Below, one piece after another: positions 1-9,656 of a stretch of DNA of 64,000 bases. Under the pieces are notes generated by a model, which saw only the letters and a program-made list of their open reading frames with translations, had not been told where the DNA came from and made no database searches. Both the position numbers and the translations under genes were made by a program. Origin of the DNA: Sphingomonadales bacterium (GTDB lineage Bacteria; Pseudomonadota; Alphaproteobacteria; Sphingomonadales; Sphingomonadaceae); the NCBI GenBank assembly GCA_016721875.1, contig JADKHG010000014.1, positions 62,001-126,000 on the forward strand, in the 5' to 3' direction. Numbering within the stretch: position 1 is the first letter of the stretch; each line of letters begins with the position of its first letter.

Positions 1-2030
1 GTCGCGAAGTTGCGATAGCCCTCTACGCGGCGCTCATCCATTTTGACATCGCGGCCCTGGCTTTCCATCGCCGCCATGAAGAAGCGCAACGCATCGGCGC
101 CATATTGGTCCATCAGGATCAGCGGATCGACGACATTGCCCTTCGACTTGGACATTTTCTGCCCGTCGGCGGCGCGCACCAGCCCGTGGAGATAAAGCGT
201 CCTCCAAGGCACATCCCCCATGAAATGCATCCCCTGCATCGCCATCCGCGCATCCCAGAAGAAGAGGATGTCAAAGCCAGAGATGAGGACGTCGTTGGGG
301 TAATGGCGAGCGAGCAATGAACTCGAAACCGCGCCCCCCTTCCCGTTCGTGTCGAGCGAAGTCGAGACACCGGGAGTTTGCGCGCGACCGATGGGCATCT
401 CGACTTCGCTCGATGCGAACGGCGTGTTTTGCTGACTTGCTTCACCCTCCGGCCAACCCAATGTCCCAAAGGGCCAAAGCGCCGAGGAGAACCATGTGTC
501 GAGAACGTCTTTATCCTGAGATAGTATGATCGAGCCGGGGTTAGAGCCGATTAACTCGAGCTCGTCCTCCAAGTCGTCCGCAATTAAAATCGTGTCCAGA
601 TCCGTACCATAGTAATCAGCCTTCAGCGAACATCTGAATTGCGAGCATTCTTCCAGGCTCCTTCGCCGGCGGCTGTTGCAGGGTCGACAATCGCGCCATT
701 GCCACTAAGCCGGTATCCGATGCCCCCACCACAGCTGCCGCGACACACACCAGGGCTGGATATTCTCCATCCAGTTGAAGAAGGTCTTCTCCCAAGCCTT
801 GGGGACAATATCGATCCGGCCATCGCGCACGGCGGCCATTGGCGCTTTAGCGAGTTCCTCGGCATTCACATACCACTGGTCGGTCAGCCAGGGCTCGATC
901 ACCACGCCGCCGCGATCGCCAAAGGGGGTCTGGATGGTGCGCGGTTCAGCGTCGAGTGCTTCTTCCTCGCCGTCCTTATTCTTGATGATATGCGGGACGA
1001 GGAAACCAAGCGCCTTCATCTGTTTAACCACCGCCGCGCGTGCGGCGAAGCGTTCCATGCCAATTAGATCGGCGGGGATCAGCCCGTCCGATGTCTGCAC
1101 AACATTGGCCTCGGCGTCGAACATGTTGAGCATTTCGGCAGGCTTGAACCCAGCCCGCTTGCCGACTTCAAAGTCATTGAAATCATGTCCGGGCGTGATC
1201 TTCACCGCGCCCGAACCCAGTTCGGGATCAGCATGTTCGTCCGCGACAATCGGCACCCGCCGTCCAGTGATCGGCAGTTCTACATATTTGCCAATCACGC
1301 TCTTATAGCGCGGGTCCTCGGCATTCACCGCAACCGCCATATCGGCGAGCATCGTTTCAGGCCGGGTGGTGGCAACGACAATATGGTCCGCGCCACTATC
1401 GAGTTTCACGCCATCGGCGAGCGGATAGCGGAAGTGCCAGAAATGCCCCTTCATCTCGCGGGTTTCGACTTCAAGGTCGGATATCGCAGTCTTCAGCTTC
1501 GGGTCCCAATTGACCAGCCTTTTGTCGCGGTAGATGAGGCCTTGGTTATACAGGTCGACAAAGACCTTGATCACGGCCTTGTTGAAGCCGGGGTCCATGG
1601 TGAAGCGTTCATTGGCCCAGTCCATCGAGCAGCCCAGGCGGCGCAGCTGGGTGGTGATCACCCCGCCGCTTTCGGCCTTCCACTCCCAGACTTTCTCGAC
1701 AAATTGCTCGCGGCTATAATTGGTGCGCTTGTCTTGCTTCGCCTCCAGCTGGCGTTCGACCACCATCTGCGTGGCAATCCCCGCATGGTCAGTGCCGACC
1801 ACCCACAGCGCATCCTTGCCCTGCAACCGCGCATGGCGGATGAGGATGTCCTGCAAGGTGTTATCGAGCGCATGGCCGATATGCAGGCTGCCGGTAACAT
1901 TGGGCGGCGGGTTGACGATGGTATAAGGTTCCGCATCGGGGCGTTCAGGGCGATAGGCACCGGTCGATTCCCAATGCTGGCCCCATTTGGCCTCTATGGT
2001 CGCAAAGTCGAATGTCTTGTCGATAGTCAT
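1..2030 (-). CDS. valS: Valine--tRNA ligase, 3'-partial and internally interrupted
   Basis: Class I aminoacyl-tRNA synthetase that charges tRNA-Val and edits misactivated threonine. The start at 2030 begins MTIDKTFDF. The HIGH-type motif PPNVTGSLHIGH lies near residue 42, the editing domain follows, then WWGHRIP near residue 438, and the KMSKSKG signature sits at about 142-165. The C-terminal anticodon-binding part lies beyond the left edge. The reading frame is the same from 2030 down to base 1 but is broken by one in-frame TAG at 705-707, at the start of an apparent 93-nt in-frame insert (about 615-707). A second unusual in-frame stretch at about 330-440 carries a large palindrome, between GTLGWPEG and RHYPNDVLISG, where family members have only a few residues. 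The gene is normally essential, so either the stop is a sequence error, it is bypassed, or another valS exists. Confidence 0.9.
341..421. repeat. Palindromic repeat element inserted in frame in valS
   Basis: Two 27-nt arms at 344-370 and 395-421 are reverse complements except for paired differences. Each arm contains the core TCGAGCGAAGTCGAGA or its complement, and a spacer of about 24 nt separates them. The arms resemble a dispersed intergenic palindrome that I recall as frequent in sphingomonad genomes. Here it lies inside valS and is read through without a stop, adding about 30 residues between the conserved GTLGWPE and RHYPNDV segments. This is analogous in layout to the palindromic elements found inside Rickettsia genes. 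Other copies could not be searched for outside this window. Confidence 0.75.
615..707. other. Possible 93-nt in-frame insert in valS with a TAG stop
   Basis: Between the conserved valS segments GHRIPA and YYGTDLDT there are exactly 31 extra codons. They read poorly as ValS, being rich in R, C and S, and start with TAG at 705-707. Left and right junctions can be aligned so that a TTA triplet is duplicated. Removing the segment would give HRIPA directly followed by YYGTDLDT, which is what I would expect. There is a short hairpin, TTCAG/CTGAA, at 622-638. Whether this is a mobile element, a lineage-specific insert or an assembly artefact cannot be decided from one sequence. Confidence 0.4.
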
Positions 2031-2125
2031 GGGGGAGGCCTTTGCCAGCGCGGGGCCGATTCAGCAAGGCTTTGGCGGAGCTTAACCGCCCGGCAATGCA
2101 AATGGAGAGGCTGTGCCAATGGATT

Positions 2126-2228
2126 CGCTAGAAGGAAGAAGGAAAGAAGTAAAAAGGGGTCAGATTCCGATCAAACTCTTTGTCTTCACAAAATCTGCTT
2201 CTTCCTTTTTTCCTTCTTCCTTATAGCG
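2126..2228. repeat. 103-bp MITE/REP-like inverted repeat between valS and permease
   Basis: Arms at 2126-2149 and 2205-2228 are 24 nt long and match as reverse complements at 22 positions, with CGCTA at the outer ends. An inner pair, CAGATT / AAATCTG, at about 2161 and 2191 extends the fold. The arms are almost purely purine/pyrimidine (GGAAGAAGGAAA). The element holds no gene. The permease reading frame terminates inside its right arm, so insertion may have replaced the natural end of that gene. It is also upstream of valS and could affect its transcription. Confidence 0.65.
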
Positions 2229-3656
2229 AAAATCTAACGGCCTCTGCACAAAATGCCGCGGCGCCTTTAGGCTGCGCTACTCTTCCCCGTCGGAACACGA
2301 AAAAGCCACCCACAAAGGCCAATGCGACCAGCAGGCTGAGCCACAATTCCTGTGACGCACCCCTGATCCATACCCTTGGCCACCAAAATCCCCAGCATCG
2401 CGGCAATCGCGACATAGGTGCCGAAGGGGTGGAACCACATCTTGATCTGCAACCGCTCTGGTGCGTCGGCTTCAAATTTGCGGCGCAGTTTCAGCTGGGC
2501 GCCTGCGGTCATCAGATAGAGCAGCAGCATCGTGACGCCGCAACTGTTGATCAGAAAGCTGAACACCACGTCGCGCGACACCGCATCTGCGGCGAGCGCG
2601 AAATAGCTGAACAGGCTGCCGATCAGGATCGCGCGCGCGGGCACTTTGCGCGCGTTGACCTGCACCAGCCATTGCGGCGCATCATTGTGCTTGGCAAGGC
2701 CGAACAGCGCGCGCGAGGTGACATACATGCCCGAATTCAGGCATGACAGCACTGCCACCAGCACCACCGCCTCCATGATCAGCTTTCCGCCGGGAACGCC
2801 CATAAAGCCCAAGGTCGCGGCAAAGGGCGACTGCTTCGGCACAATTTCAGTCCAAGGCACCACGGCGACGATTAGCAGGATCGAGAGGATGTAGAAGATC
2901 AGGATGCGCAGCGTCACCGACACGGTCATCTTGCTGATCACCTTTGCGGGCTCCTCTGATTCCGCCGCCGCAATCGTTGCAATCTCTGCGCCGACAAGAC
3001 TGAAAATGGTCGAGGTGGCGGCCGCAATCACCACGCCCCAGCCATTGGGGACAAAGCCGCCATGCTGGGTCAGATTGCCAAAGGTCGCGCCGCTGCCAGA
3101 GGTAAAGCCAAAGGCCCAGGCCGCGCACAGCAGGATGAAGACGATGATCGCCGCGACCTTGATTGAGCTGAACCAGAATTCAAACTCGCCATAGGCGCGC
3201 GGACATCAGGTTGACTGCGGTCAGCACCGCCATCAGCGCGATGCCAATCGCCAGTTCCGGAATGCCGGGGAACCAGCCATGGATGATCTACGCGCCCGCA
3301 ATCGCCTCGATCGCGACCACCACCACCCAGAAATACCAGTAAAGCCAGCCCGAAATGAAACCCGGTAGATGGCCCAACCCCGCGCGGGCAAAATCGGGGA
3401 AGGTCTGCACCCCCTCCAGCGCAATCGCCATTTCCGACAGCATCCGCATCACCAGCAGGATGATGAACCCCGCTATGGCAAAGGAGAAAACCGCCGCTGG
3501 CCCCGCCGCATGGATGGTGGTCGAGGAACCCACAAACAGCCCCGCCCCGATGATCCCGCCAATTGCGATCATTGAAACATGTCGCGATTTCAGACTGCGC
3601 GAGAGCTCCGCGCCGCCGCTGATGTCGCTGGCGACGCTATGGGCTATGTCGGTCAT
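2221..3656 (-). pseudogene. Amino-acid permease (APC superfamily), broken
   Basis: Inner-membrane amino-acid/H+ symporter of the GABA/proline-permease type. The N-terminus from 3656 has the family hallmark IGGIIGAGLFVGSS near residue 32 and EFEFWFSSIK further on, with about twelve hydrophobic segments predicted over the full span. Three lesions are visible: an in-frame TAG at 3288-3290, a lost base near 3199 within the codons for SARAYGEFEF, and an extra G in the run near 2370, after which the frame continues as LWLSLLVALAFVGGFFVFRRG. The last residues run into the inverted-repeat element. Indels of this type are common in this window, so the gene may be intact in the organism, but the stop codon plus the neighbouring element make a true pseudogene possible. 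Confidence 0.75.
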
Positions 3657-3681
3657 TCTATTCCTCTCCCCCTTGAGCTGC

Positions 3682-5745
3682 TTATTTGCCCTTCAAATGC
3701 TTGCCGAGCCAGTCGAACACCGTGCGGTGCCACTGGATCGAATTTTGCGGCTTCAGCACCCAGTGGTTTTCATCGGGGAAAACCAGCAGTTTCGATTCGA
3801 CCTTCTGCTGCTGCAGCGCGGTGAAGGTGGCGAGGCTTTGCGAATAGGGGATGCGGTAATCCTTTTCGCCGTGGATCACGAGCGTCGGGGTTTTCCATTT
3901 GGTGACATGGTTGACCGGATTCCATTTCTCGGCATCCTTGCGCTGCCACCACGAACCGCCATGGTCCCATTGGTCGAACCACAATTCTTCGGTTTCAAAC
4001 GCCATTGCGCGCAGGTCGAAAATCCCGGCATGGTTGACCAGACATTTGAAGCCGTCGGGCCAGTTGCCCGCGATCCAGTTCATCATATAGCCGCCATAGG
4101 AGCCGCCCAACGCACAGGCATTGGTGATGTCGATCTGGGCATCGACCTTGCCAGCGGCGGCCAGTCCCTTTTGCAGATCCTCAAGCGGCCAGCCACCCCA
4201 ATTCTTGTTGATCGCATCGGTGAATTTCTGGCCGTAACCGGTTGACCCATGAAAATCGATACTGACCACGGCATAGCCTTGCGATGCCATCACGCGTGGG
4301 TTCCAGCGGAACGACCAGCCATTGCCAAATGACCCTTGCGGACCACCATGGACGATGAAGGCAACCGGCAGCTTGCCCTTTACGCCCACCGGCTTGGTGA
4401 TCTGCCCCCAGACCTGATCGCCATTCGCCCCGGCAAAGTCGAAACGCTGGACGAAGACATCGTCAACCTCCGCCTCCACAGCCTGGTTGACGTCGGTCAG
4501 CTTGCTGACGACGCCCTTGGCATCGCGCAGATAAAGGTCGTTGGCGGTGCTAACGCTGTTCAGCGTGTAGAGCAGCGATCCACCCGCCAATGGGATGACA
4601 TCATTTGCCGTACCGCCTGCGGTCAGTCGCGTCACCTTGCCCTTAAGATCGAGGCGGAAAATGGGTTGATCGAGAATATCCTGCGCGGTGACATACAGGC
4701 TCTTGCCATCGGGCGCCCAAGCAATCGAGCCAACCGAGCGGTCCCATTTCTCGCTGAGCGCGGTCACTTTGCCGCTTTTCAGGTCGCGTAGCATCAGCAC
4801 TTGCCGATCGGCCTCATATCCGGCGCGTGCCATGGCTGCCCATGCCAGATATTTGCCGTCGGGCGAGGGTGCGGGCGCGGTATCGGTGCCGGCGTTATCG
4901 CTGGTCCAATTTTTTGGGTCGCCCAGCGCATGATCGGACGCGTAAATATCGAGATTGGTCGACAGTGGTTCCTGCGCATCGGCCTTGCGCAACGCGAAAT
5001 AGACCGTCTTGCTGTCGGCACTCCACGCGATTTCGTCTCCGCCGCCCATGGGCTTTGACGGCGAATCGCCCACCAGCGTCTCCGCCCCATCGCCGTCCAT
5101 GTTGAGGCCGCCCGCCAATTTGCCGTCGGGTCCGATTTCAAAGCTGAAGATACGACTGTAATTGCCCGGGGTTTCCCAGCTGTCCCAGTGACGCACAAAC
5201 AGCTGATCATATTCGCGGCCAGTGCCGGGGCCGGGCTTTGAACGGTCGCCATCCTTGTCGCAGCCAAACTCTTCGCAATCCCGCGCGATATCGCCCCAGA
5301 CCGCAACCTTCTTGCCATCGGGCGCGAATTTGAAACCCGAAATGTCGGTTTTGAATGCGCTTGCCGCTACGCTGGTCTGGCTGCCCAGGTCATAACGCCA
5401 AAGCTGGTCCGACCCGCTTTCATTGCTCAGATAATAGATCGCCTTGCCGTCGGCGGAAAAGGCAGGGCTGTGTTCGTTAAACCCGGGCTTCGACCCGACT
5501 TTCCAAGGGCCGCCTTCCTTGCCATCAATGCGAAGCAGCCATAGGTCGCTGCGCCTTTTGTTTGCGGGCAGGTCGGTTTCCTGCACTTGATACACCACCA
5601 TCTTGCCATCGGGCGAGGCGGAAGGCGAGGCCAGCCGCTTCATCGAAGCAAGATCGGTTTCGGTCATCGGGCGGGCATTGGCGGCGTTGGGTAAGGTGAC
5701 ACACAACAGCAGCGACGCAGTGGTAAGCAATAGCGAGTTTTTCAT
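3682..5745 (-). CDS. S9 family (prolyl oligopeptidase) peptidase, secreted
   Basis: Serine peptidase of the dipeptidyl/acylaminoacyl-peptidase group, 687 residues. Residues 1-24 form a signal peptide (positive MKN, hydrophobic core, cleavage after ANA), so it acts in the periplasm. The middle part carries beta-propeller repeats of the PD40 type (SPDGK, APDGKK, SADSK). The C-terminal alpha/beta hydrolase domain has the nucleophile motif GGSYGGYM (Ser near 548), the acid in HGEKDYRIPYS (Asp near 628) and the catalytic His in FPDENHWV (near 660). The usual length and all catalytic residues are present. It is transcribed in the same direction as the permease, 26 nt away, which would suit peptide scavenging followed by amino-acid uptake. 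Confidence 0.93.
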   Translation of the reverse strand: MKNSLLLTTASLLLCVTLPNAANARPMTETDLASMKRLASPSASPDGKMVVYQVQETDLPANKRRSDLWLLRIDGKEGGPWKVGSKPGFNEHSPAFSADGKAIYYLSNESGSDQLWRYDLGSQTSVAASAFKTDISGFKFAPDGKKVAVWGDIARDCEEFGCDKDGDRSKPGPGTGREYDQLFVRHWDSWETPGNYSRIFSFEIGPDGKLAGGLNMDGDGAETLVGDSPSKPMGGGDEIAWSADSKTVYFALRKADAQEPLSTNLDIYASDHALGDPKNWTSDNAGTDTAPAPSPDGKYLAWAAMARAGYEADRQVLMLRDLKSGKVTALSEKWDRSVGSIAWAPDGKSLYVTAQDILDQPIFRLDLKGKVTRLTAGGTANDVIPLAGGSLLYTLNSVSTANDLYLRDAKGVVSKLTDVNQAVEAEVDDVFVQRFDFAGANGDQVWGQITKPVGVKGKLPVAFIVHGGPQGSFGNGWSFRWNPRVMASQGYAVVSIDFHGSTGYGQKFTDAINKNWGGWPLEDLQKGLAAAGKVDAQIDITNACALGGSYGGYMMNWIAGNWPDGFKCLVNHAGIFDLRAMAFETEELWFDQWDHGGSWWQRKDAEKWNPVNHVTKWKTPTLVIHGEKDYRIPYSQSLATFTALQQQKVESKLLVFPDENHWVLKPQNSIQWHRTVFDWLGKHLKGK

Positions 5746-5808
5746 GGAGCAGAGGACTACCGACTGAAGCTTGTCTGCGCAAGCACAGCCATATTTAGAG
5801 CGGAACTG

Positions 5809-6813
5809 TCAGAACATTCCGACCTGATCGCCGATCAACGCCAAAGCCAGAAGTGCTGCCTGTTTTGGCAACCCCAGTCGGATGCACCGCAGGACGGTCC
5901 GCCAAGCACCGGGAAATGGCCTTCCGCTCGCGGCATGGGCCCGGATCAGCTCGAACTGGTCACCCGACAATGCCACGCGGCTATAACAGGCGTGCCGGAC
6001 AATTTCTTCGCGCAACTGGGCATCAATCCCATTCCTGCCCATGAGTGCATCGAGCGTTCCGACCGTAGGCAGCGTCTCGACATTGGCAAATGGGTCGGGT
6101 CGTCCGGCGAGCACTTCATTATGCGCAAATCTCGCCAGCACGGCTTGTTCGTTTTGCCGATCATTGTGACGCACGGTTAGCTGGGTGTCGGTGCGTCGAT
6201 ATTTGAAAAGCACAGCGTTGAGATTGTCGATTTCTGCAAGACGCGACAGCCGCAGAAACAGGTCATAATCCTCGCAATAGCGGAAAGCCGGGCGATAGCC
6301 GCCAGTTTGCAGCACCATGTCCTTGCGCAGCATGACCGACGGATTGCAAACCGGCTGGGTCTCCAGCAATCGCGCCCGGATTGCGTCGACCCCGACCGGA
6401 TGCCGGAAAGCATCATCGGTTATCTGCCCTTCACCATCGATTTCGATGAATTGCGTGCCCAGCGCGCCCAGTTCAGGACGCGAATCAAGCGCCTTTTTCT
6501 GTTCGCCGAGCCGGTCGGGCAGACAGATGTCGTCGCTGTCCATGCGCGCGATATAGGGGGCGCGGGATTTGCCGAGCAGGAAGTTGACACTGGCAACAAT
6601 TCCGCTGTTTTCCTGCGTGAACAGCTGGATGCGTGGGTCGCGCGCGGCATATCGTCGGATGATCGCTCCCGAGCCATCGGTCGAGCCATCATCGACGATC
6701 AGAAATTCAAAATCTGTAAATCGCTGCGCAAGCACGCTTTCCACCGCCTCGCCGACATAGCGTGCGCTGTTATACATCGGCATGATGACCGAAATTGCGG
6801 GCGACGTTGACAT
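5809..6813 (-). CDS. Glycosyltransferase family 2
   Basis: GT-A fold glycosyltransferase of about 334 residues that transfers a sugar from a nucleotide sugar. I choose the ATG at 6811-6813 because the protein then begins MSTSPAISVIMPMYNS, the standard GT2 N-terminus. The open frame continues upstream to 6972 but without family character. Visible motifs are IVDDGSTDGS near residue 40, ARMDSDDICLPDR (the DxD-like metal site) near residue 95, and CEDYDLFLRL, corresponding to the ED motif that carries the catalytic base. No membrane segment is evident apart from a weakly hydrophobic C-terminus. It is isolated from the polysaccharide cluster and divergent from thrC. The acceptor is unknown. Confidence 0.85.
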   Translation of the reverse strand: MSTSPAISVIMPMYNSARYVGEAVESVLAQRFTDFEFLIVDDGSTDGSGAIIRRYAARDPRIQLFTQENSGIVASVNFLLGKSRAPYIARMDSDDICLPDRLGEQKKALDSRPELGALGTQFIEIDGEGQITDDAFRHPVGVDAIRARLLETQPVCNPSVMLRKDMVLQTGGYRPAFRYCEDYDLFLRLSRLAEIDNLNAVLFKYRRTDTQLTVRHNDRQNEQAVLARFAHNEVLAGRPDPFANVETLPTVGTLDALMGRNGIDAQLREEIVRHACYSRVALSGDQFELIRAHAASGRPFPGAWRTVLRCIRLGLPKQAALLALALIGDQVGMF

Positions 6814-7005
6814 TTTAGCGACTGTAACTGACCAGCTGTTGATACCGGTTTCCAGTAGCGGCAAAATATTAACAAGCGCAATACAGGTGCTGCCCGTGCA
6901 AGCGACTGTTTTACAATTGCAGGGCCTGTTTCGCGCATCTGCTTGCATGGGCGACCGGCAGCAGGGTTGCACCGCTCGCCTACCACCGCTAACGCGCTCG
7001 GCGCG

Positions 7006-8400
7006 ATGAACTATATCAGCACCAGGGGAAATGCGTCCAACCTCGACTTTGCAGGGGTGACGCTGGCGGGGCTTGCCAGCGACGGCGGGCTATATGTGCC
7101 GAGCACATGGCCGCGTTTCAGCACCGAACAGATCGCCGCGATGCGTGGGTTGACCTATGTCGAACTCGCTGCGCGGGTGATGGCGCCCTTTACCGCAGGC
7201 GTGCTGAGCGAGGACGAACTAAAATTGCTTTGCGCGGCCGCCTATGGCAGTTTTTCGCATGCCGCGATTACGCCGCTGACCCAGCTCGATGACCAGAACT
7301 GGTTGCTGGAGCTGTTCCATGGACCGACATTGGCGTTCAAGGATGTGGCGCTGCAACTGCTCGGCCATTTGTTCGAACGCTTTTTAAGCGGCGGCAACAC
7401 TGCGCTGACGATTGTCGGCGCGACGTCGGGTGACACCGGATCCGCCGCGATCCATGCAGTGGCGGGGCGTGAGAATATCGAAATATTCATGCTCCACCCG
7501 CACAACCGCGTGTCGGATGTGCAGCGGCGGCAGATGACCACCGTGCTTGCCCCCAATGTCCACAATATTGCCATTGATGGCAGCTTTGACGATGCGCAGG
7601 CTATGGTGAAGCGGATGTTCGGCGACGCCGAAGTGACCCAGGCACTGACGCTGTCGGCGGTCAATTCGATCAACTGGGCGCGACTGATGGCGCAGGTGGT
7701 CTATTATTTCCGTGCCGCGCTTCATCTGGGCGCGCCTGAACGGCAGGTTGCCTTTTCGGTCCCCACTGGCAATTTCGGCGATGTCTTTGCGGGCTATGTT
7801 GCCGCCCAAATGGGTCTACCGATCGAACGGCTGATCGTCGCGACCAATGTCAACGACATCCTCCACCGGGCGCTTTCCAAGGGCGATTATTCGATTGGCG
7901 CTGTCACCCCGACCGCTGCGCCGTCGATGGACATTCAGGTGTCGAGCAATTTCGAACGATTGCTATTCGACCTTGAGGGCCGCGACGGATCGACCACGGC
8001 GGCGCGGATGAAATGGTTCGAGCAGATGGGTAAGATGGTGCTGTCATCCGACATGCGCCGCAAGGCCGCTTTGTTCCATTCAGCGCGCGCCGATGCCGAT
8101 GAAATGGCGGGCGCGATGCGTTGGGCCCATGAACAGTGCAATGAAGTGATCGATCCGCACACGGCGATTGCGCTGCACGCCGCGCGCAAGGCCAATGTGG
8201 CGGCGGATATTCCGGTGGTGACGCTGGCGACCGCGCACCCGGCCAAATTCCGCGATGCCGTCGAACGCGCAACCGGATTGCGCCCTGCGCTGCCGCACCG
8301 GATCGGCAATCTGTTCGACCGCGAAGAGCGTTTCGACGTGCTGCCCGGCGACTATGCGGCGGTGCGCGACTATGTGCTGGGCCATGCCGCTCGCGCCTGA
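7006..8400 (+). CDS. thrC: Threonine synthase
   Basis: PLP enzyme that converts O-phosphohomoserine to threonine, the last step of threonine synthesis; cytosolic. The start at 7006 gives MNYISTRGNASNLDF, a typical N-terminus, and 464 residues, a normal length. The open frame extends upstream to 6943 but that part is not conserved. LAFKDVALQ near residue 108 contains the PLP-binding lysine, and GATSGDTGSAA near 130 and PTGNFGDVFAG near 250 are family motifs binding phosphate and the cofactor. The 3' end overlaps the next gene by 17 nt, so the two are probably translated from one message. Confidence 0.95.
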   Translation: MNYISTRGNASNLDFAGVTLAGLASDGGLYVPSTWPRFSTEQIAAMRGLTYVELAARVMAPFTAGVLSEDELKLLCAAAYGSFSHAAITPLTQLDDQNWLLELFHGPTLAFKDVALQLLGHLFERFLSGGNTALTIVGATSGDTGSAAIHAVAGRENIEIFMLHPHNRVSDVQRRQMTTVLAPNVHNIAIDGSFDDAQAMVKRMFGDAEVTQALTLSAVNSINWARLMAQVVYYFRAALHLGAPERQVAFSVPTGNFGDVFAGYVAAQMGLPIERLIVATNVNDILHRALSKGDYSIGAVTPTAAPSMDIQVSSNFERLLFDLEGRDGSTTAARMKWFEQMGKMVLSSDMRRKAALFHSARADADEMAGAMRWAHEQCNEVIDPHTAIALHAARKANVAADIPVVTLATAHPAKFRDAVERATGLRPALPHRIGNLFDREERFDVLPGDYAAVRDYVLGHAARA

Positions 8401-9273
8401 ATTCGTGACCCTCGTCAGCGAACCGCGCGAGGATTATACGCTGATCGACAGCGGCAGCGGACGCAAATACGAATCCTATGGCAGCCGCCGCTTCATTCGT
8501 CCCGAGCCGCAGGCGCTGTGGGAGCCCGCGACCGCCGACTGGCAGGCTGACGGCGAATTCATCCCCGGATCGGACGATGATGGCGGCGGGCGCTGGTATC
8601 ATGCCGGCAAGGTCCCGGCCGAGGGCTGGCCGCTCAGCTGGAATGACGAAGTGCGCTTCACCGCCAGTTGCACCCCGTTCCGCCATTTGGGATTTTTTCC
8701 CGACATGGACCCGGTCTGGCGCTGGATGCGCGGGCGGCTTGACGGCGTTGCCGAACCGACGGCCATGAACCTGTTCGGCTATACCGGCGTCGGCACGTTG
8801 GCTTTGTCAGCGGCAGGAGCGCAAATGGTGCATGTCGATGCCTCTAAAAATCGGTGGCGCAGGCGCGCGACAATGCCGCGCTGTCGGGGATGAGCGAGCG
8901 CCCTATACGCTGGATTGTCGACGACGCGGCAAAGTTTGTCGCGCGCGAAGTTCGCCGCGAAAAACGCTATGATGGCATTTTGCTCGACCCGCCCAAATAT
9001 GGCCGCGGTCCCGATGGCGAGGTGTGGAAGCTTGAGGAAGACCTGCCCGGCCTGATCGCCAATTGCCGCCAACTGCTCGATGCACAGTCGCGCTTCCTAT
9101 TCCTGACCGTTTATGCCGTGCGCATGTCGGCCCTATCGCTTGGCAATCTGCTCAATGCGCATTTCGCCGATCTGGGCGGCACCGTGGAATTTGGTGAACT
9201 GGCTGTTCGCGAACAGGCGCGCGGGCTATTGCTCCCCACCGCTATCTTTGCCCGCTGGTCGAAACAGGATTGA
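8384..9273 (+). CDS. Class I SAM-dependent methyltransferase (RlmI/RlmK-like), frameshifted
   Basis: Likely 23S rRNA or other nucleic-acid methyltransferase of the COG1092 type. From the ATG at 8384 the first part reads through EPTAMNLFGYTGVGTLALSA, containing the SAM-binding glycine motif, to VDASKN. The frame then breaks in the A-run at 8846-8850. Adding one A restores VDASKKSVAQARDN and continues through YDGILLDPPKYGRGP, where DPPKY is the substrate/catalytic motif, to the TGA at 9273. The intact product would be about 296 residues. It overlaps thrC by 17 nt and ends 1 nt before folB, so it is part of an operon. Which nucleotide it methylates cannot be told from sequence. Confidence 0.85.
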
Positions 9274-9274
9274 A

Positions 9275-9643
9275 ATGACTGACCTTCTCACCCTCGAAGT
9301 GCACGACCTGCACGTCAATGTTCTGACCGGCATTTACAGTCAGGAAACCCACCTGCCGCAACCGCTGCACATTTCGGTCAGCGCCGATCTGAGCATCGCC
9401 GACCATTATGCGCCCGACACGCCGCTGGCGGCGTCCAAAAACTATATGGCGATCAAGGCGGCAGCGACCGAATTTCCGGAGGGCGTGCATTTCACGCTGA
9501 TCGAGGCCGTGGCCGATCATATCATCGACCGTCTATTTGCATCGGACCCGCGCTTTTCGGCGATCACGGTGAAGATCATCAAGCTCGCCATTGCCGAGGA
9601 CGGTGAATCGATTGGCATCACCATGACCCGGCAACGCAAATGA
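9275..9643 (+). CDS. folB: Dihydroneopterin aldolase-like protein
   Basis: Short protein of 122 residues of the FolB family, which cleaves dihydroneopterin to 6-hydroxymethyl-dihydropterin and glycolaldehyde in folate synthesis. The start at 9275 gives MTDLLTLEVHDLHVNVLTGIY, close to the usual N-terminal strand followed by a GI/Y-E element. The late segment FTLIEAVADHIIDRLF corresponds to the helix after the conserved glutamate. It begins 1 nt after the methyltransferase stop and is followed 13 nt later by a pteridine-reductase-like SDR, which supports a pterin role. Similarity to FolB is recognisable but moderate. Confidence 0.75.
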   Translation: MTDLLTLEVHDLHVNVLTGIYSQETHLPQPLHISVSADLSIADHYAPDTPLAASKNYMAIKAAATEFPEGVHFTLIEAVADHIIDRLFASDPRFSAITVKIIKLAIAEDGESIGITMTRQRK

Positions 9644-9656
9644 CGGGGTCAGGCAA

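Noticed and set aside
705..707. TAG read as pyrrolysine or other recoding
   Set aside because: No Pyl-type genes or context is visible and the codon lies in an abnormal insert; sequence error or insertion is simpler.
1185..2237. Long plus-strand open frame of 350 codons opposite valS
   Set aside because: It lies wholly antisense to conserved ValS codons and has no family features; G+C-rich codons often leave the opposite strand open.
3355..4245. Plus-strand frame of 296 codons opposite the permease and S9 peptidase
   Set aside because: Shadow of two recognisable minus-strand genes, with no domain signature.
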